NCBI GenBank assembly: GCA_001701135.1
Contig: DAAN01000009.1
Span: 1-64,000 of the forward strand
DNA: 64,000 bases
From: Bacteroidales bacterium H3
GTDB taxonomy: Bacteria > Bacteroidota > Bacteroidia > Bacteroidales > Muribaculaceae
Direction: 5' to 3'
Under the pieces are notes generated by a model, which did no database searches, had not been told where the DNA came from, and saw only the letters and a list, made by a program, of their open reading frames with translations. Position numbers and translations under genes: made by a program. Below are positions 61,436-64,000 of the stretch, one piece after another (positions within the stretch are counted from its first letter, which is position 1; every line of letters starts with the position of its first letter).

Positions 61436-61438
61436 AAT

Positions 61439-61469
61439 TTGGTGAAACGACAAAAAAGCAGTAACTTTG
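61439..61469 (+). promoter_or_regulatory. rplY promoter
   Basis: TTG (61439-61441), 20-base spacer, TAACTTTG (61462-61469); start near 61475, giving a ~145-base leader. Confidence 0.75.
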
Positions 61470-61499
61470 CGGCGGTTTTAGCGGATCGAATACCCTGTG

Positions 61500-61580
61500 T
61501 GTGTGTCCGGGAGAGAAACTTCCAAGTCTGCTGAACCTCCCCTGGGAAGCTGAAAGCGCCTCCCGTGTGATGGGAAATTA
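61500..61580 (+). promoter_or_regulatory. structured rplY leader with two competing stems
   Basis: CGGGAG (61508-61513) can pair with CTCCCG (61560-61565), enclosing a second stem CTTCC (61519-61523) / GGAAG (61545-61549). The same GGGAG can instead pair with CTCCC at 61537-61541, so the two foldings exclude each other. Such switching would suit control by the L25 protein or another ligand; no known riboswitch consensus was recognised. Confidence 0.45.
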
Positions 61581-61619
61581 ATTCATTTAATTTTTAGTAA
61601 CACATTCATTTTTAAGTTC

Positions 61620-62282
61620 ATGAAAACTTACGAACTGAAAGCTACCCCCCGCGTTGATCTCGGCAAGAAAGCTGCCGCCGCACTCCGCGCAGAAGGTCTC
61701 ATCCCCGCCGTTATCAACGGTGGTGAAATTGTTGAACTTCCCTACAAAGGCACTCTCAAAGATGGCCAGAAACTCATCGAAATCGAAAATGGCCGTGGCA
61801 TAATCACCACCGACATTACCGTTTCCAACGATGCTGTCCGCAAGCTCATCTACACTCCCGACATCTTCACCATCGAACTCGACATCAACGGAGAGAAGAA
61901 GCACGCAGTGCTCCGCGAGGTGCAGTTCCACCCTGTAAAAGACAATATCCTCCACATCGACCTCCTCGAGGTTAAGGAGAACAAGCCCGTCGTTATGTCG
62001 GTGCCTGTTAAACTCGAAGGCCACGCCGAAGGTGTGAAAGCCGGTGGTAAACTCACCCTGGCCATGAAGAAAATCAAAGTCAAGGCCGTCTACACCAATA
62101 TCCCCGAGCGTCTGGTGATCAACATCGACAGCCTCGGTCTCGGCAAGTCGCTTCAGGTTGGCGACCTCCACTTCGAAGGCCTCGAAATGGTTACTCCCAA
62201 GGAAGCCGTAGTCTGCTCCGTACAGCTCACCCGCGCCGCCCGTGGTGCCGCTGCTGCCGAAGCTGCCGCTGCCAAGAAGTAA
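61620..62282 (+). CDS. rplY: 50S ribosomal protein L25/Ctc
   Basis: A 220-residue 5S rRNA-binding protein of the long, CTC type. Residues 1-~95 are the L25 domain (KTYELKATPRVDLGKKAAAA, RAEGLIPAVINGGEIVELPY); ~95-200 the TL5 C-terminal beta domain (FHPVKDNILHIDLLEVKENK, PVKLEGHAEGVKAGGKLTLA). An Ala-rich end (AARGAAAAEAAAAKK) is added. It has a long structured leader and is followed by a strong terminator. Confidence 0.95.
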   Translation: MKTYELKATPRVDLGKKAAAALRAEGLIPAVINGGEIVELPYKGTLKDGQKLIEIENGRGIITTDITVSNDAVRKLIYTPDIFTIELDINGEKKHAVLREVQFHPVKDNILHIDLLEVKENKPVVMSVPVKLEGHAEGVKAGGKLTLAMKKIKVKAVYTNIPERLVINIDSLGLGKSLQVGDLHFEGLEMVTPKEAVVCSVQLTRAARGAAAAEAAAAKK

Positions 62283-62306
62283 TTTCCCGAGCGGAACAAT
62301 CATATC

Positions 62307-62356
62307 GAGAGGGTGCTTGCGGCTTAGCCGCCTGAAAGCACTCTCTCGTTTTTTTC
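62307..62356 (+). terminator. rplY terminator
   Basis: Stem CGAGAGGGTGCTT / AAGCACTCTCTCG containing an inner GCGGC / GCCGC hairpin, followed by seven T; 25 bases after the stop. Confidence 0.9.
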
Positions 62357-62418
62357 ACTGAATAATTCGTGTTAAATTCAAACACTCTCTAATCTTTCAG
62401 TTTAAACGAACTAACTCA

Positions 62419-62982
62419 ATGAAATTTCTTATCGTCGGACTGGGAAACATAGGCCCGGAGTATGTTGGCACCCGCCATAACATCGGCTTCCGCATTGCCG
62501 ACGCACTGGCCGACTCGCTCTCGCTTTCCTTCTCCACCGGTCGTTATGGCGACATTGCCGAAGGGCGCGTCAAGAATCAGCAGATCGTGATACTGAAGCC
62601 CTCGACCTATATGAATCTGTCGGGCAACGCTGTCCGATATTGGAAAGACAAGGAGAAAATTGACATCGACCACATCCTTGTGCTCGTCGATGATATCGCC
62701 CTCCCTTTCGGAGCCATCCGCATAAAGCCGTCGGGCAGCGACGCAGGCCATAACGGACTGAAAAACATTGCCCAGATGCTCGGCACACAGGCCTATCCAC
62801 GTCTGCGTTTCGGAGTAGGCAACGATTTCCCCCGCGGATGCCAGATTGACTATGTGCTCGGTCATTTCACTCTCGACCAGCGTCAGCAGCTCCCGGTGAG
62901 AGTCGACATTGCCGTCGATGCCGTCAAAGAATATGTACTCGCAGGGCTTCAGAAAGCCATGTGCGATTTCAATAATAAATAA
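62419..62982 (+). CDS. pth: peptidyl-tRNA hydrolase
   Basis: Frees stalled peptidyl-tRNA. The 187-residue protein has the opening IVGLGNIGPEYVGTRHNIGF with the catalytic His in TRHN (about residue 22), KPSTYMNLSGNAV, VDDIALPFGAIRIKPSG and SDAGHNGLKNIAQML. Length is normal. No TAnnTTTG box is seen between the rplY terminator and this gene. It is followed by an RNA-binding S4 gene after 57 bases; a short hairpin overlaps its stop (62982-63011). Confidence 0.96.
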   Translation: MKFLIVGLGNIGPEYVGTRHNIGFRIADALADSLSLSFSTGRYGDIAEGRVKNQQIVILKPSTYMNLSGNAVRYWKDKEKIDIDHILVLVDDIALPFGAIRIKPSGSDAGHNGLKNIAQMLGTQAYPRLRFGVGNDFPRGCQIDYVLGHFTLDQRQQLPVRVDIAVDAVKEYVLAGLQKAMCDFNNK

Positions 62983-63039
62983 GAGCCGGTTCAATAGTAA
63001 AAACCGGTTCTGAAATAGAGCTTTCATTCTCCCCTACCC

Positions 63040-63513
63040 ATGAAATCTGAAGTGCGAATCGACAAATGGCTCTGGGCCATGCGTATTTTCAAGACAAGAA
63101 CCGTCGCCACCGACTCCTGCAAAAAGGGGCGTGTGATGTTGCGCACTCCCGGCGGAGAGGTAATTGCAAAACCCTCACGGATGATTCATGTGGGCGACGA
63201 AATCCTGGTGCGCAAACCGCCCATAACCTATGCGTTCCGTGTGCTGGCTCTCACCGAGAACCGTCTCGGTGCCAAACTCGTACCCGATTATATGGAAAAC
63301 ATCACGCCGAAAGAACAGTATGACCTGCTCGATGTGATCCGCATATCGGGCTTCATCGACCGCAGGAAAGGACTTGGACGCCCCACAAAACGCGAGGCAC
63401 GCGACCTGGCTCGTTTCACCGAGGATGTCTACACCGGTCCGTCCGCCGCTTCATGGCAATCGGAGGATGGATGGGATTTCGACTTCGACGAATCGGACTT
63501 CGACGATGAATAA
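63040..63513 (+). CDS. S4-domain RNA-binding protein (HslR-like)
   Basis: A 157-residue protein with an N-terminal S4 RNA-binding fold (RIDKWLWAMRIFKTRTVATD, SCKKGRVMLRTPGGEVI) like Hsp15/HslR, which rescues 50S subunits blocked by peptidyl-tRNA. Neighbouring pth acts on the same kind of substrate, so a shared rescue role is plausible. The tail (~100-157) is acidic and Asp-rich (DFDFDESDFDDE), absent from E. coli HslR. It is 57 bases after pth, likely the same transcript. Confidence 0.9.
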   Translation: MKSEVRIDKWLWAMRIFKTRTVATDSCKKGRVMLRTPGGEVIAKPSRMIHVGDEILVRKPPITYAFRVLALTENRLGAKLVPDYMENITPKEQYDLLDVIRISGFIDRRKGLGRPTKREARDLARFTEDVYTGPSAASWQSEDGWDFDFDESDFDDE

Positions 63514-63548
63514 TCACCGCAAAATTTCGCATTCACGCGGAATTGAAC

Positions 63549-63556
63549 TACCTTTG
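63549..63556 (+). promoter_or_regulatory. -7 box of the mutL promoter
   Basis: TACCTTTG about 30 bases before the mutL ATG; start near 63562. No clear TTG at -33. Confidence 0.5.
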
Positions 63557-63585
63557 CACCAAACCCGAAATATCCACTATAACCA

Positions 63586-64000
63586 ATGAGCGACGTTATC
63601 CAGCTTCTTCCCGACTCAGTTGCCAACCAGATTGCCGCAGGCGAGGTGATCCAACGTCCCGCGTCGGTAATCAAGGAGCTGGTGGAAAACTCGATAGACG
63701 CCGGCGCCTCGCAGATCAAAATAATTCTGCGCGATGCCGGCAAGACGCTCATACAGGTTGTTGACAATGGCTCCGGAATGTCGGACACCGACGCCCGACT
63801 GGCGTTCGAACGTCACGCCACATCGAAAATCCGTCAGGCCGCCGACCTCTTTGAACTGCACACCATGGGATTCCGTGGCGAAGCTCTCCCTTCAATCGCC
63901 GCCGTGGCGCAGATCGACCTTCTGACCATGCGCCGTGACTGCCAGATAGGATCACACCTGCAGATCGAGGGGTCAAAATTCATATCGCAGACACCCGAAG
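63586..64000 (+). CDS. mutL: DNA mismatch repair protein MutL, N-terminal part (runs off the window)
   Basis: The first 138 codons of MutL, with the gene continuing past base 64000. The GHKL ATPase motifs are clear: [31 protein letters not shown] (motif I Glu/Asn/Asp), [20 protein letters not shown] (motif II), TSKI and [20 protein letters not shown] (motif III). MutL links mismatch recognition by MutS to strand repair. The ATG is set by the [10 protein letters not shown] start and the promoter 30 bases upstream. Confidence 0.96.
   Translation, partial: MSDVIQLLPDSVANQIAAGEVIQRPASVIKELVENSIDAGASQIKIILRDAGKTLIQVVDNGSGMSDTDARLAFERHATSKIRQAADLFELHTMGFRGEALPSIAAVAQIDLLTMRRDCQIGSHLQIEGSKFISQTPE

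Noticed and set aside
1..64000. tRNA or rRNA genes
   Set aside because: No stretch with the TTCGA arm plus acceptor pairing was found in the intergenic regions; none is claimed.

Overview
The window reads as one contiguous piece of a Bacteroidales chromosome, most plausibly a Muribaculaceae-like gut bacterium (family level is inference). Seen directly: many genes start behind the Bacteroidota promoter, with a -33 TTG/TTTG and a -7 TAnnTTTG box separated by 19-20 bases. Known of the order: fur next to purA, the RprX/RprY pair, an EF-G paralogue lacking the catalytic histidine, DUF4301, C_GCAxxG_C_C and DUF5723 proteins, a GH97 glucosidase, and long ribosomal protein S16 and IF-3 variants. About 57 genes are called. 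I saw no tRNA, rRNA, CRISPR array, prophage or insertion-sequence transposase.

Layout. 1-13.7 kb: pgk (partial), pyrF, prfA, then a probable cell-wall amino-sugar salvage pair (an APH/AmgK-like kinase fused to a RapZ C-terminal domain, plus a MurU-like nucleotidyltransferase), an SPFH protein, purT, purA, a Fur-family regulator, ftsK, lolA and trxB. 13.9-20.1 kb: yqgE, a DUF4301 gene, a lone UmuC-type polymerase and rprX/rprY. 20.2-28.9 kb: two secreted GH13 enzymes flanking an ECF sigma factor, a membrane protein and flavodoxin, then mnmA, a DUF151 nuclease-like gene and a C_GCAxxG_C_C gene. 29-38.8 kb: fusA2 (minus), lon (plus), lptB-udk (minus), mlaE-mlaF (plus). 37.1-40.7 kb: the thrS-infC-rpmI-rplT operon (minus). 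40.9-46.1 kb: five surface-glycan assembly genes, four in one minus-strand operon plus one convergent gene whose 3' end overlaps it. 46.2-49.7 kb: rpsP, a 157-base imperfect palindrome, an ABC/GntR operon and a structured small RNA. 49.8-55.5 kb: a MacAB-TolC-like efflux operon. 55.6-58 kb: a broken GH13 remnant and a GH97 enzyme. 58.3-64 kb: a surface-type lipoprotein with a DUF5723 barrel, rplY, pth, an S4 protein and the 5' part of mutL.

Much of the window is housekeeping. The accessory character lies in the starch genes (two GH13, one GH97, one GH13 relic), the glycan cluster, the efflux operon and the envelope lipoprotein/barrel pair. The items most worth following are the kinase-RapZ fusion beside MurU, the GTPase-deficient EF-G paralogue, the IF-3 with a tandem-repeat disordered arm, the 6S-like RNA, the long palindromic element, and the rplY leader with two competing stems. 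Several intergenic regions are very compact: in two places the terminator loop of one gene carries the -33 element of the next gene's promoter.
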